The notes beneath the pieces were generated by a model. That model was not told the DNA's origin, ran no database searches, and worked only from the letters and a program-made list of their open reading frames with translations. Below, one piece after another: positions 11,656-25,195 of a stretch of DNA of 64,000 nt. The stretch's first letter is position 1. The number at the start of each line of letters is the position of its first letter. This stretch comes from Acanthochlamys bracteata (taxonomy: Eukaryota > Streptophyta > Magnoliopsida > Pandanales > Velloziaceae), in contig CM034140.1 of the NCBI GenBank assembly GCA_019914995.1, forward strand, positions 2,108,001 to 2,172,000, in the 5' to 3' direction. The position numbers were made by a program, and so were the translations under genes.

Positions 11656-14609
11656 TTATACCTCCCCTTTCTTCTCTTTCTTCCCACCACCACCAAAAGC
11701 CTTGTATCCTCCATATCCCAGGAGTCCCCAGCCAGCTAAGCTTGCAAGAACAAACTGTACACAACGAGGAACAAAAATCAGTAAATGTCATATTCTCTAA
11801 ACAGAAAAAGTCCCAAGTATACAAAGTAAGAAATGTAGTTGATAACTACATTATTAATAAAAAGATAACACAAATATAAGCTTGACTGGATTGAGATATG
11901 CAATAAAATGTAGTTGCCTTATAATATATTATCAATATCACATTAGTTTTGATAAATACCAGAACAAACTCACTTTCCTGCTTGCCCGGATCAAAGAAGA
12001 TGGTAGAAAAATGTCGAAATCCAACATCTTACTTATCAATGAAAAAATATTTAGCATTCCTGGAGATGGTACAGTGAGAACAAGAAAAAGCATTTGATCA
12101 AACGACACTAGTACATGCTTATCTTCATAAGTATACATCGGAAATCAATGAAACAGGTTTTAAAAGTAGATGGAACCTAATCTACATTCAGCAGTAACTT
12201 TGACAGGGACCAAATTCAACAACTGCTTATTTTGCCAAAATAAACAACTCGAACTCGATAGAGAACTAGCATGTTACTCATGTAAGATACTCACAGGTGT
12301 CCCATGGAGAAAACAACAAACTTCACAAATATGTTCTGAGCTACACCAGAAGGTCTTAACCCCTCCCCTTAAAAGGCATCTTCTATTATGATCAATCAAA
12401 ATTCAACCATGGGAATGAAGTACTCTTAACTCCTTTATTTTCCACAAGCTACTTTAGCGTTTTTGTAAAAAACAAGGTTCAATAATTTTCCAAAAAAACA
12501 AACATAACTTCACTTTAGGGTCGGTCACGTATTATAGTGCTACAGCACAGATATAGCTTATTTAGTACAATGCAGCTAGATTTGCTAATGACAAAGTATA
12601 CTCCAAAAACATGTATATGTTTCATGCTTCAGCCTTTCTGTTCTATTGGCCTTTACAAGTTTTTATTCATTTCCAATTTTGCTTTAATGGAATTGCTTAC
12701 TACACGTGGAATAAAAAGGCACTGAACAGCTTTATCTCCATATATGGCATAGGTATATAGTTTCAACTTTAAACTAAATACTGTCATATTGACAAATAAT
12801 ACGTAATGTATTAATAATTTATACAAACTCCAAACAAGTATTATATTTCGATTAACCATAGAATTTCAAAAAACGCTTCTTAGAGGTGTAAAAGCTTGTG
12901 TCAAAGCAAGACCAGAAATTTAGCAGAAAGGAAGAAATGAACCAAAGCAGCCAATCAGGTCTCAATACAAATATCTGCCAAGAAAAACAAGGCTAGTAGC
13001 TCACATGCTCTTCCTTCCACCTGGAGGGGTTCAGCGGCTCTTGCCAGAGGTTGACCTTTTCTGGTCCATGATGATCTGTATAAGAAGCACAATTCAGTCA
13101 TCAGGATGACGCAAAAGAGCATTACCGACTGTGAGCAAGCCTAGTGCATAGATCAACTTAGAAAGAAGAATTAAGAGCTCAACAAAAAAAGTAACCATAG
13201 ATGAGAACTATATTATCATAAAACGCCATCTCACAGCTACTGGGATTCATCAGCTACCAAAGATGGTCTCAAACAACAGTTGCGCATAAACGCGCCAGAG
13301 TAGTATGAGAAAGAAAAGGAAAAGATTACAAGCTTGACAAAACCTTTAATCATAGAAGAGAACTATTATCAGTCAATGCCTAAGATCTCATAGCCAGTGG
13401 GATTCATCATACCAAACAATGAGCAAGTGAACATGGTACATTGCCAGATTAAGGAAGTAAACAATGAGCAAGTGGGCATGGTACACTGCGATAGCAAAGA
13501 TGCAATGGGCTAGATTAGTGTAAGAAGAGCTGGAAAGGTAGGTGAATTCTTGCTGCTTTTGCTTGCACAGCTCTGCTGCTGCTGCGTATAATTGTATAGA
13601 GAAGAAAAGAGTGACAAAATGACCACAATGCATAGTTGCTCATAGATAAAACCATATAGCCACTTCCGAATAGGTAGTTTTATCATTTATCATTGTGTTT
13701 GAATCAGCAGAATCAGGAATATGAGAATAAATATGAGAATCTACTTAAACCCTCTAGCTAGCACTTCAACTGAATCTTACGAGAAATAGATGTATGAAAT
13801 TTCATGAATAAATTCATCACTGTCATTGAAACTCAAGCAAATTCTTAACACAAGTCTTTGTAGGGAAGCAAAACAAATCCACCAACTTCGCTTCCATAAG
13901 CTGACCTCAGATCTCATAGCTGTTTATATCATCAGCTACCAAACAGCAGTTTCTCTGGCAATGCGTGAATGCACGCTATAAATTCTTGCCATTATAGAAA
14001 GCAAAAGAGAAGGAGAACAAGCAGCTGTTGATTGCTGTTTCTGAAACGAGCAGCCCAAGTGCATCAGTTCAAATCATGGGGGTACATGTTGAGATTGGCA
14101 TTTGGTTTATATGTGATAAAAGGCAAAAATTCCAGCACTGCAGTAGTGTTCATTCAAATCATTGAGTGTTTAGTCAATGTGGGTATATACAATTTACAAC
14201 GACAACCAACATTTTTATCCTAGTGCCTTTCGTACGTAGCCGCTTCCATGTAATGAACAACTTTCCAACATCAGGCAACAAGTATCCACCCTACAAATGC
14301 ACTAAAATCCATCAAATGCAACAGATGAAGAGCTCATAATCGATGCTAAGATAAAATCAACAACATCGAGACCAGATTAACAAGACTTATTAAACCATTT
14401 CTATCCACTTCAGTAAACCATCCGCAATTATCAATGAAAAATGGAATAAAAAAAACCATCGAAATCGAAACAAAAAACCGAGAAAAGGGGAAGGGAGTAG
14501 TGAAACCTCCGCCGCCGCCCATGAAACGCCTCGGGATCCGTAAAGCAGGTTGTGAAGAAGGAGATCTAGAAAAAGCCTTCGCCATAGCTGCCGCCCGTGC
14601 TGTCGCCAT
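11656..14609 (-). CDS. Small probable mitochondrial inner-membrane protein, 90 aa, three exons
   Basis: Exons 14609-14507, 13075-13005 and 11754-11656 join in frame at GT-AG sites into 90 residues. The N-terminus is rich in Ala, Arg and Ser without acidic residues (MATARAAAMAKAFSR, RIPRRFMGGGG), typical of a mitochondrial presequence. A middle segment reads HHGPEKVNLWQEPLNPSRWK. The C-terminal exon encodes a hydrophobic segment (FVLASLAGWGLLGYGGYKAF) and a short Lys-rich tail ending GEV. This layout resembles small plant-type accessory subunits of respiratory complex I, but I cannot assign the subunit. The introns are long (1431 and 1250 bases). The gene is invisible as a single ORF. Confidence 0.8.
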
Positions 14610-15918
14610 CCCTGTCGTCGATCGATCAATCGCGAACCAAAAGAATAAAATGGAATGGCACTAGAATGAAAATATAAAATTAAAAACAAATTCAACAATT
14701 TCTATACACAGAACAAGAGTGCATTTCTCAGTTTAGTACCTCGATACTTTCTTATAACACCGGATATTTGGTATTCTACTAATAACACGCTTGCAAATTT
14801 ATAAACTTTAGAAACTATTTGGTATTCAATTAAAAAAATAAGTTTTTAATTTTTTAATTCATATTTTTTAATAAATTTTTATAATTTTTTATAAAATTTA
14901 AAAAATATATAAATTATTATTATTATTATTATTTAAATAAAGAGTAGAATTTTCATAAGCTTTCTTAATCTTTGATGTTTTTAATTTGGCACTTAGGAAA
15001 GCTCTCTCGAATCGTCCCCTAAGTTTGCTGCCATACTGTCTTCTTACAACTTATTTTTTATAGAAAATTACTTTAAAAATATAATATCAAATTCGCTTCC
15101 AATAATGCTATTTACTGTAATTTATTTTTTAGTAACTTATTTTTTAGCTAAACGAACACATCTTTACACACTTCTAGGATAAAAGAAGCAACACCTGCCA
15201 TTGCTCATATCAGCGCCTTGAAAACTCGAATTATGTTAGCTCCGATGCCAATACTCAATGTTCGAATGTAAGAAATGGATACTGTTTGTGTAGGGTTGCA
15301 AATGAAAGGTTTCTTCATTTGGTTAGTAGCATCATCACATTGTTGTTTGGTCCATGTTTTTTTGGCAGAGATCAAACCTTAAAACTCAGTAATGGCTGAA
15401 CCAATATTCTCTCCATGGTGACATAACATAAACTGGAAAATGGTGGATTTGTTGCTCTTAGTAGTGTTATATATGTATATCAAAACCATAAGGTATTGTG
15501 TTATCTGTACAAAGAATAGTTCTTTATGTCTGTTGTATAATCTGTTAGCTATATATACAGGATTCAGAATTTTGAAAACTACGTGGAAGACTTACAAGAG
15601 AAAAAGGATTACAACCTTTCGGTGCTCAAAGAGCAACAGGTGCGGAGGATCAAATATGCATAGGCTTTGTAAACTTGACTCCTGTACTTCCAAGCTTTTC
15701 TAACTTCTAAAAACAAATGAAGTAACTCACCTACTTGAATGGAATGAATCCTTTGGAATCTAGTCATCTACTGCTCGTCTAATCCAGCTTTTTCTTCATG
15801 CTTCATCTCCTTTTAATCTCACATTCTGAAGTGCCACCATCCTCTCATGTTTAATCGAACAGTGCAATGAACAAACCCATAATGTTGAATGAGAAGCTGC
15901 GAATGCAAAAGCAACCCT
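14610..15918. other. Region between two minus-strand genes
   Basis: The part just above 14610 should hold the promoter and 5' UTR of the 90-residue gene. An AT-rich stretch with partial element similarity lies at about 14815-14940, with an (ATT)n run. The right end (about 15720-15918) is probably the 3' UTR of the myosin gene. Nothing else is recognised. Confidence 0.5.
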
Positions 15919-18900
15919 TCAAGATCGGGTGTTCTTCTTTCCCCACCATTTCCTTCGTGCTTTATCTCCTTCTGTGTAGCCGAGTTTTTGGAGTGCTGCT
16001 TTTGTGTCATGTAACCGAGCCTTGTAATCCTTCTTCCAAGCAGTAAACCGTAGCTTCAATGTCCGAAGATCATCATAAGGATTCACGCTTAAATCTGAGT
16101 ACCCTGACTTCAATTCGACAAGGACTCCTGCGTCATCCTCAAAGACTCTTTTCCGTTGCTCAAACTCTTTCATGAGTTGACTGACTGCGACTCTGCTGCC
16201 ACCAGATACCATGACATGCTCATGATCCGTAGGCGATATATTATATCTGGCTAGAGGTGTGCCATCAGGTGTTCTTGTATCACTAGACGTGGTGTCTTCA
16301 GATTCATAATGATGATATTTTGGGGATCCCTCCCGTTTCTGTGATCCATTTAGCACATCATCAGCAGCAAAAACCCCCTTTGCAGCAGCAAAGCTTACCT
16401 GTGCATTGATTACCAGAATTATAACTTGATCATATTAGCTTATTAACTGATGATATCAGAAAAATACCAAAGGACAAATCATATCACAATTTTTATTCAT
16501 GATCTTGTCTATTAACCAGTTAAACTCATGAATATAATTAATGAGAATGTGGAGGCTCTTATAATTGTGAACAGAAGATCACATTTGATTATGTGACTGA
16601 CCTGCAAAGATGTCATCTGTTTCTTCCACATCTCTTCCATTGATTTCATCCTTGTCTCATATTCAGACCACCTAGTCTCATACTGCTGAAGTTTCTGCAT
16701 CAATGCCAAATTCTCCTCTTTTTTCTGTCTCAGTTCAGCCTCTGCTCTAAGAACCCGCCTCTGGAGCTCAGCAAAAGCAGAAGGATGAACATGAGGTAGC
16801 TTTCGGTCCTGCAGTGCACAAGTAGTTCCTTATCACTACTGCTTAAAAACGACATCATATTCATCTTCTACAAACCAAGATACTAAGAAGTAACCAAATT
16901 AAGGAATGACAAGCACATGACAAAAGAGCTACCTTGAATTCTTGAATATTCGTTTCTGGAATCTCATCAGCTTCTAGATAACTCAATTCGATCTCGCTAT
17001 TTCTCAAAAGTGCAAACTGTCTCCTTGCTAGCCAACCACGAATAACTACCAGTACAACAAAAAGAGGAAACTCAAGTTCAAGAGAGCTCGTGTATAATAC
17101 ATAATGACAACTACTGCATATTACACAACAACAGAAAGTCCAAGGTCTATCATCATTACCGGATTGCAGAAATATAATATTAATCTGTCTATTCCCAAAG
17201 TGCTTTCTGGCAATCAGCCTCTTCACATGCTTTTGTATGACTACTACTGCTCTCCACCTCCTCAATAGTAGTTGAAAGCCATGCCTTGATATTTCACCAC
17301 GAGCAACTGAAAAAAATATCCTTTAAACGTAAACAAAATGAAAAAAGAAAAAAAATCTAATTTATTGGAAAAGCAACTCTATCTGTATGGTTCCTCTTAG
17401 GGAAGACAATCTAAGCTATAGTCTTGCAGGAATATGTATGTATTACATGATTGAATTGCAGTTGCTCCAAGCTTGAGTTTTTTAAAATGACGCCTTGCTT
17501 GTTCACGGCGAACACTTTTTTGAAGTATCAGAAGACCTTCCAGGGTGCGTTTTCTGTTGTCTTCTAGAACAGCAGTCTGCATAATGAAGAAAGGAATAAA
17601 TCACTATATCAACAATATTATTAAAGTCAGTAAATCTATTAGAGAGCATGTCAATGTGCCGCCCACTGCTATGGGAATGCATGAACCTTAGAGAGCATGT
17701 GCAATAGGAAGTATAGCATAGACAATTCTATTACCTGTCCTGTACGGAAGAACAACTTTGTGTAACCTACTTGGTACATGTCAGGCAGAATATTAAACTG
17801 GTGTAAGATTGCAACTGAAATACTAAGTGGGTCCTGTGATGCCAGGTTCTCAAAGAGAAGAAAGCCATATCTGAGGAGAAAAACAATGTTATAGTAACAG
17901 ATTCATAAAATAAAAGCTTAAAGCTTACTGATAAAACAAAAAAAAAGGCACTATGTTGTAATACCTTGACGCAAACTGCTGATGTGTCATCTTTGTTGGG
18001 TATCCAGACCTTGATATTCTTACAACTTCTAATACTCCACAGCATCTAAGCTGTTGCAAGACAAGATCACTTTCATATAACTCAGGAATCTGTTTTGTAT
18101 TTGGTTTGATGCATCTGATGAAGTGGGGAGTAGTATTCTCAAGCTGCTGCATCAGCTTGAACAGTTGTCCCTGGGAGCATCAAACTCATTGCAAGTCAGT
18201 ACTACTGATTCGAATATAATAAAATCACAACGATTATAAGGGGAGTGTTTTATAAGAGAGTTCATCAAATATCAGTTCAGTCACCATATGAAGTTTCACC
18301 TTGAACTTTGTACCAACACTTTGCTTTAGTCCATCAACACTATTTAACCTGCGAAGTGGACTAGCTGGCTTCTGAGGCTGATTTACCATCAGGGATGCAA
18401 ATAACTGTGAGAGTTGGCTGCAGCATGATGAAAGCAGTTGTATTGAATCTGAATGCAAAGGATCTCTGTTTTTCTCCAAGAAACCAGTTGTGTCATATGC
18501 GACCTGATCAAAAGACATAAGAAGAGCTGAGTTTACAGTTCAACAAATAAACAGAAAGAAAGCAAGTCAATTAAGTCATTCAACTGTTCTTAAGAGACAT
18601 ACTTCAGCTGCACTATAACAACTAGACAATGAACGACAGTAGGGTTTGATGCTTTCACTCAGTTGCTGTTAATATATTTAATTGAAAAAGAATACATACA
18701 GTAAACTAGATTATAACTATCTGAAATATCTAATCAGTCCATGCAGATAAGACATCATGGGTTCTATATGTTTATAGACTTCATAGGATCATATAATTTT
18801 AAAAGCACTGAGAAGGCATTTAGTTCAAAGAGCGCGGCAATTAAACATAGGAAAACGAAAACATGCATGTAAATCACATCCTGAATGAAACTAAGGAAGT

Positions 18901-21900
18901 AGGTCTCTTGACTTAAGTGGCCTCTTGATTATATAATAACTGACCTCTCCAGCATAATGACAGACTCTGAATGTGCAGCCTCTTTCCCCTTTAAAGCGAG
19001 GGTTCCCATTCAAGTGTTGCTTCAGCTTGTTGGCCAGTGTCATATCAGTTGCTTTAGGGAAAGTTGACTCTTCATCCAACAAGGACAGCAATCCAATGGG
19101 TTTCTGCGACAGACATAAATTGTGAGTTAAGTATAAATCATTAATCATCAGATTTTTTACTATCTTTCTGCAGAAGAATGCAGATTACGGAAGAAGGATA
19201 TTTAGATACATACTGATGGTGCAAACAATCTTAAGCTGAACAGGACTTTGGCAGAAGGATATTTAGATACATACAGAATTGAAGTAGACAAGAACAAGAA
19301 CAACATTCAAGACCTCCTAACCAGGGAGTTCACTTGATTGCATGTTAACCTATAAGGGCAACTTCTTGCACAAATTGACATTTCCTTGACCCTCTTACTT
19401 TTCCACATTATATCATCTTGGCCATTTTGTGTTTTTAAACTGATGTTTTGTGTATACTACAAATCCCTTTCACACTCTTCACTATACTGTATCATGTCAT
19501 CACCTATTGATAGCTGATAGAAAAAGAAACCAATCCTTATTTACTATTCTTGAAGACAATATGACCATATGCAGTTACCTTCTCAAAGAGACTTAGACAT
19601 TCTGCGTTGTCCACAAATTCAACATTGGTCCAGTCAATTCCATCTTGCGTGTACTCCTGCATTTATATGGCCCATTGTGATATTAGCAAAAAAGTACTAT
19701 CTGAACAGCAGCTTAGATCTAGAAACTCTTAGTGAGAAGTTATAGCCTGAAACCAGAACAAATCAAGGCATTTCTTATTCTTGGCTGAATCAAAACATTA
19801 GGTACCAACAAAAACTTCCATGAAACTTAGACATCACAGATTTGAAACACATTTCCTCGGGCAGCAAAATCAACTTAATACATAACATGCTGCTAATTAC
19901 GTTCTTAGTCTTACAAGGTCTCCAAAACGCGTACCTCCTGTTGAAGTTTAAACAAATGCCTGTTGAAGTGCTGTTGCAGCCTCTCATTTGCATAGTTGAT
20001 GCAAAGCTGCTCAAAGCTGTTCTTCTGAAAACACAGAGAGCACAAATGAAGAGTGCAAGAGTGGTGAGAAAGAACATGTATTATGAACACATTAGCAACT
20101 AACCATACATGAAATGATTCGAATCCATATATGTCTAATATACTTATGGATCTACCGCTTGTCCATTTTCCAACTCCGAGAGACTTGTTAATTTGTTGAA
20201 CAAGCCAGTCAAACAGTGTAGCATAAATTGTTTTGGCTAAAGCGTCCCTTGTGTCAATAGCCTGAAAGAGAGGGGAATTTGAGCAAGAGCCTAGGTACTT
20301 ATGGAGAAAAGGACCTGAAGATGTCAAATTAAACATCATGTCCATACTTGGGGCTGTGTTAGTTTCTGAATGATACAATCACTGCCTGCTCGAATTCTTC
20401 GAGTTGATAAAGCCATCATTAAGCTTGAAACTTCACAACCCAGTAATTTTGCTGCATTAGTTACACCTGGTGCAGCAAAGTTGTCATTATTTTGCAAAGG
20501 CAATAGCAAACCAAAAGAAAAATATGACAAATAATCAACCTTAAAAGGCCAAATTAATTGATTAAGAAGCAGATACAAGAATTCTTGTTGGGATAATACC
20601 ATCACAACCAGAAAGATAGTGGCATGTGAGCTCGTATAAGTTAAGTATGTAAAACATATGGATAAAGTGAAGACCAATACCTTCATTTAAAACAACTTCC
20701 ACATGATTTTCATTGTCGATCACCACAAACTGAATGTTCCCCATCCAAAGGACAGCAGCAAGCATAGCAAATGCATCTTCTTGATCTTGTTTTGAGATTT
20801 GAACAGTATCTAATGCATCCTAGATGACCAAATTTTGAAAGGAAGCAATGTTGTTTACATTCTTAGGTGATGATAATTAGAAAGGAATGAAAACAGGTAC
20901 CCTTAGTATGGAAAATCTCTGTGCATCATCAACACCATCAATTGTTAAACAATCACTCTGCTTCAAATATTCATACTCGTTTGCAGGTTTCAGGTTCAAT
21001 CTGTCTGCAAAATGCATTAAGCTGTCAAGTGAATAGACACCATAAGCATACCCATATCCTAGGACCGAGGGTTATATTGTCACAGATGCTTAATAGAGAA
21101 TCCTGTATCACTTGTTATACAATAATAAATGCTCACCTCGGAGAAGAGAAGGAACACCTGCACATAGCTGATAGAAAACATGGTATGATCTTTCTCCTAT
21201 GGCTCGCTGGACAACCCTTGACTGTTAAGATATGAGATATCAGTGTTAGTAACATATTATTAACGCAAAGGAAAAACCTCAGGTTGCAATTAGACTACCT
21301 TCTCAAGCAAAACTGATAAGCGTGTTGGAATTTGATGAAAAGTGGAATAATAAGGTAAGTTAGTGAGTGAAAGTTACTGAATACATTAACCAGAAGACAC
21401 TGCAAAAACATGCTCACAGGTTTGGATTTTAGCGCCATAAATTCTTCCATTGACACTAAAATGTATTTCAATGAGTTTCCCCTGCAACAATAATGGAACA
21501 AACAGCACCCATGGTCATTAACAATGATTTAACCTGTGAGAGGCTGAAAGCATTAAGACATTTAACAATAAACTGGTAAACAAATATCATGAACCGGAAT
21601 TCATCATACGAAGAATCCTAACGAAAACTCACAAATCGACTAGAGTTGTCATTTCTTGAGGTTTTTGCATTTCCAAATGCTTCTAGGATAGGATTTGTTT
21701 GCAATACTTCACACTCTATGCCACTTCCACCTCCTAGTGCAGCTAGGTATTGCATTGCAATTTTCGCAGTTTCTGTCTTCCCAGCTCCACTTTCACCACT
21801 ACAAAATCAATAAACACTTGCTAATGATGTTAGAAATGAAAAGGCTAGTTCATGAAAGTAAGACCGTAGGAAGAAGTGAAATGAAACTCTCCAACCTTAT

Positions 21901-23408
21901 AATGATAGATTGATTTGTCCCATCTACAAAATACAAGAGATAAAAATTAGAATGAGATTGGCAGAAACATATTCTTATGTAGAAAACAAAATAACACCTA
22001 CCTTTGATCATTTCGTTGAAAGCAGTATCCGCTATGGCATAAACATGTGGATCATCCATGCATTTCTGTCTATAAGCTGCGATGAAATCGGTTCCATAAA
22101 GGGCTACCTTTTTAAATGGATTAACTGCCACTAACACAGGGCCCGCTTTTGTCTATGAAAGTGAAGGATGAAGAAAGTCAATAAAGAGTATGGTGGAACA
22201 TAGAACCATGCCACAAAGTCAGCCAAAAATACTCACATAGATCATATCACGACAATATCTGTATCTTAGATTGTGAAGAACTGAAGGTTCATTTAAGTAG
22301 CTCAGTTGTATTAAATCATCCACACCGTCCAGGATATCAGGATTTGCTGGTAAAAGAGTCTCTGTAGAAGTTGTCAGGACCTGAGTGGAATAATATTCTG
22401 TGAGTGTGATAGATGCAGTGCATAAATCAAAGACAGTGGTTAATAAAAATCTCACTTTTCCACTGGACAGCAGGAGATTAGAATCTTCTCCTGAAAGTGA
22501 TTGGATCTTCCCTAATTCCCACTTTGCATTTGCAAGCCGACACCAAACTCGAAGTTTCTGAAATGAAAAATGAAATGAATTACCAGGTTTCATCAAACTT
22601 ATCAATCTATTCTAATCAACTATACTTTAGCTGTAGTGCGCATAAAACCTCAGATTGTGAGTAGGTTCATGTGGTGCTTCATGTGTCCCAAACATTTTAC
22701 TCATTCATTAATATTCATCATTTAATATGACCCATTCCCATATAAGCACCACCCTGCTACCATCAGAAACACTTGCAGATTGCCAAGCCTTCAGCACCAA
22801 AGCTTTATAAACCAATTTGTTTCATTATCATGCTAAACCAAAATTTCTGTTCCACAGTGCTTTGAAGTAGTCACAAAGGATGTAAATAACCAGATTGATA
22901 TTCAAGATAATGTAAATACCTTCTTGAATAAATATTCCACAGCATCAGTGGACCCTAGTTTCTCATCAGATAAGCTAGCCAACGGTGAGGCATTAGACGG
23001 AGAATCTAACCTATCAGCTTCCTCCAGCTTCTCTTCATGTAATTGTGGTTCAGGGGACCTTGCCGGTGATTTCATGTAGGGTGACTCTTCTGGCTGCTCA
23101 ACTTTGGCCATACGCTTACTCCCAAACATCCCACTCTTGTACATTGCCTCCTCATCCTTGGGGCTACGGTGCACTTTGTTATCATCTCTTAAAGATGAAA
23201 TGCAGAAGATTTCCGGTGCATTACTTCCCATCTTGAAATTAAGAGCGAGTGATCGCTTAGAGCTCGGCAACCGACCTCGAGAAGTAGGCCGGGAGGGCAG
23301 TGCTGGAGGCACGTCCTTCGGCCCCTCATCCCTCCTTCGTAGGGAGTCTAACATCTCTTCCAGTGAGCTCCGGGTAACTGCTGGAGTTGATGCAATGAAG
23401 GAACTCAT
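15919..23408 (-). CDS. Class VIII (plant-specific) unconventional myosin heavy chain
   Basis: Twenty-four coding exons join in frame to 1235 residues: 23408-22920, 22557-22456, 22380-22237, 22152-22002, 21923-21896, 21798-21633, 21481-21418, 21312-21299, 21221-21137, 21004-20901, 20819-20681, 20466-20348, 20261-20109, 20024-19935, 19656-19579, 19103-18945, 18503-18300, 18170-17965, 17870-17735, 17576-17447, 17306-17160, 17045-16933, 16808-16602, 16398-15919. The start is the ATG at 23408; a stop closes the frame about ten codons upstream. The N-terminus ([38 protein letters not shown]) is typical of class VIII. The motor has P-loop GESGAGKT (about 306-313), switch I NDNSSRF and switch II DIYGFE. 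Four IQ motifs follow (about 885-1010), then a short coiled coil and a unique tail. Class VIII myosins act at plasma membrane, plasmodesmata and endocytic sites on actin. Confidence 0.95.
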
Positions 23409-24699
23409 TGTCCCTAGATTTCCAATCTCCAAACTCAACTAAACTTTGTCAAATTTCTACGCATACCATGAGATTGAAAGGAAAATCCATTCATCTAAAA
23501 GAAGGAAATCCCTGAAAGTACCAATCTTCACTGACAACTCAAAGTTGAGATTTTCCTACTCTTACCAAAAAATTTACAAAAATGGGAAATCCTAAACCGA
23601 TAATCTTCAATGGCAAACTCAAAATTTTGAGATAGAAAATCTCTGAAAATCATTGCTATCTCAACTTTTCTGATACTTTGAGGAAAAAGGCAGAAATTTG
23701 GAAGCGTATTGATGAAAGGAATGAGAATTGGAGAGACAACAGATTGTAAGTATTCTGGACCAAACTAATTCTTCTTGCCATCAAATAACTAACAACTTTT
23801 TCCTTTCTCCACCTTCGGAAAAGGAACCAAAAAAGTTTCGATTGTAACTAAAAATTCGCTAAAAAGAAATTAAGGATCAAACAAATAAGTTTTGTAATAA
23901 AGTATGAGACAAAATAAATTAAACGAACTTGACAATTCTTGGAGAGGAGAAATTCAACGAGAATTAATCAGAAGAAATCTATTCGCTTCTACTTCTCAAC
24001 AAAAAAAAGGAAAACCTATCTGAAACGTCAAGAATTGGCAAGAAATTATTCAAATGATCGATCATTAATTCTTGATGTTTCCCTCAAAAATTCAAAATTT
24101 TAAATCGAGGGCCCCATCATCCCTCATTCCTAGAACAAATTAATCAAGAAAAACTGAACTTCTTTTTTCTCTGTTAGCGCTCTTGTTCGTTGAATTGCTT
24201 TTGAGAAATTTATCTCAAAATCAGAATGGGATTTAAAAAATTTTACAAATTCTATCATCTACCTTGCTTAATGTTAGGCCAACGTAATGGCATTTGTGTA
24301 GATAACTGTAAGTGTAATGTCATTATGTAAGGGGTTCAACGGAACGTGTCCACGTCGTCGTTCCGTTTCCAATAAAAACTCCGTTACATGGAATCACTCG
24401 CCATCGAAGCGCGCTTCATCGTTAGACCGGGTGGTTATCTCGAATGATGCACTTATATTGCAGTGAAAAAGCAAAGTTTATTTGTAAAAATAGAGTGAAA
24501 CAAACCAAACAAACAAAAAGGGAAAGTTGTTCATGGTATTGAAAGAACAGCTCAAATTAATCATTGTAAGATATCAGAGTAGACGTAGATTTTAAACTTC
24601 TGCTTCCTTTTCAATTGGCTTCCAGTTGGCAAATCATGACCAATTGCGCAAGTGTTTTCACTTTGCTCGTTATGAAACCAGGAGATGTTTCTAAAGACT
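23409..24699. other. Upstream region of the myosin gene
   Basis: This should contain the 5' UTR and promoter of the myosin gene. A possible acceptor (TTTAG at about 23440) lies just upstream of the coding start, so a leader intron is plausible. No other gene is seen. Confidence 0.5.
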
Positions 24700-24952
24700 G
24701 TTTGGCATTACTTATTAAAAAATAATTTTTTAATTTTATATTTTATATTTATATTTTATAATATATATTTTAAATATTTAAAAAATTTATTTAAAATTTC
24801 GAAAATATAAAAGTTTATACATAATAAAAAATTTTATTTATATATTTTTATTATTTTTTTAATTATAAAAAATTAAAACTTAATTAAAAAAATAAAAATA
24901 TTTTTTATCTTAAAAAATTTTATTTTTTAAAAGCAACTTTTCTAAACGCAAT
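24700..24952 (-). repeat. AT-rich dispersed element, reverse orientation
   Basis: It begins near GACTGTTTGGCATTACTTA and ends at TTTCTAAACGCAAT, and is almost purely A and T inside. It adjoins the oppositely oriented copy at 24957. Boundaries are approximate. Confidence 0.65.
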
Positions 24953-24956
24953 TTTA

Positions 24957-25195
24957 GGGTACGTTTGAAATTATTTATAAAATAAATTTTTTTAAAATAA
25001 AAAAATATTATTTGTTTTTTTTAAAATAAGTTTTATTTTTTATTTTCAAAAAAATAATAAAATATTTAATAAAAAATTTTATTACAGAAAATTTTTTCTA
25101 TACTATCTAAATTTTTTAAATTTTTATAAAATATATATTAAAAAATATAAAATAAAAAAAAATTTTGAAAAATAGCTTTTGAAACGTGATGCAAA
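24957..25195 (+). repeat. AT-rich dispersed element, forward orientation
   Basis: It starts GGGTACGTTTGAAATTA and ends GATGCAAACGCAC, so the ends are imperfect inverted repeats of a GTGCGTTTG-type terminus. The core contains TAATAAAAAATTTTATTAC and TATATATTAAAAAATATAAA, shared with the other copies. Confidence 0.7.

Noticed and set aside
23409-23438. Upstream start for the myosin
   Set aside because: The first codon of the extension is TTG directly after a stop; the ATG at 23408 is the first usable start.
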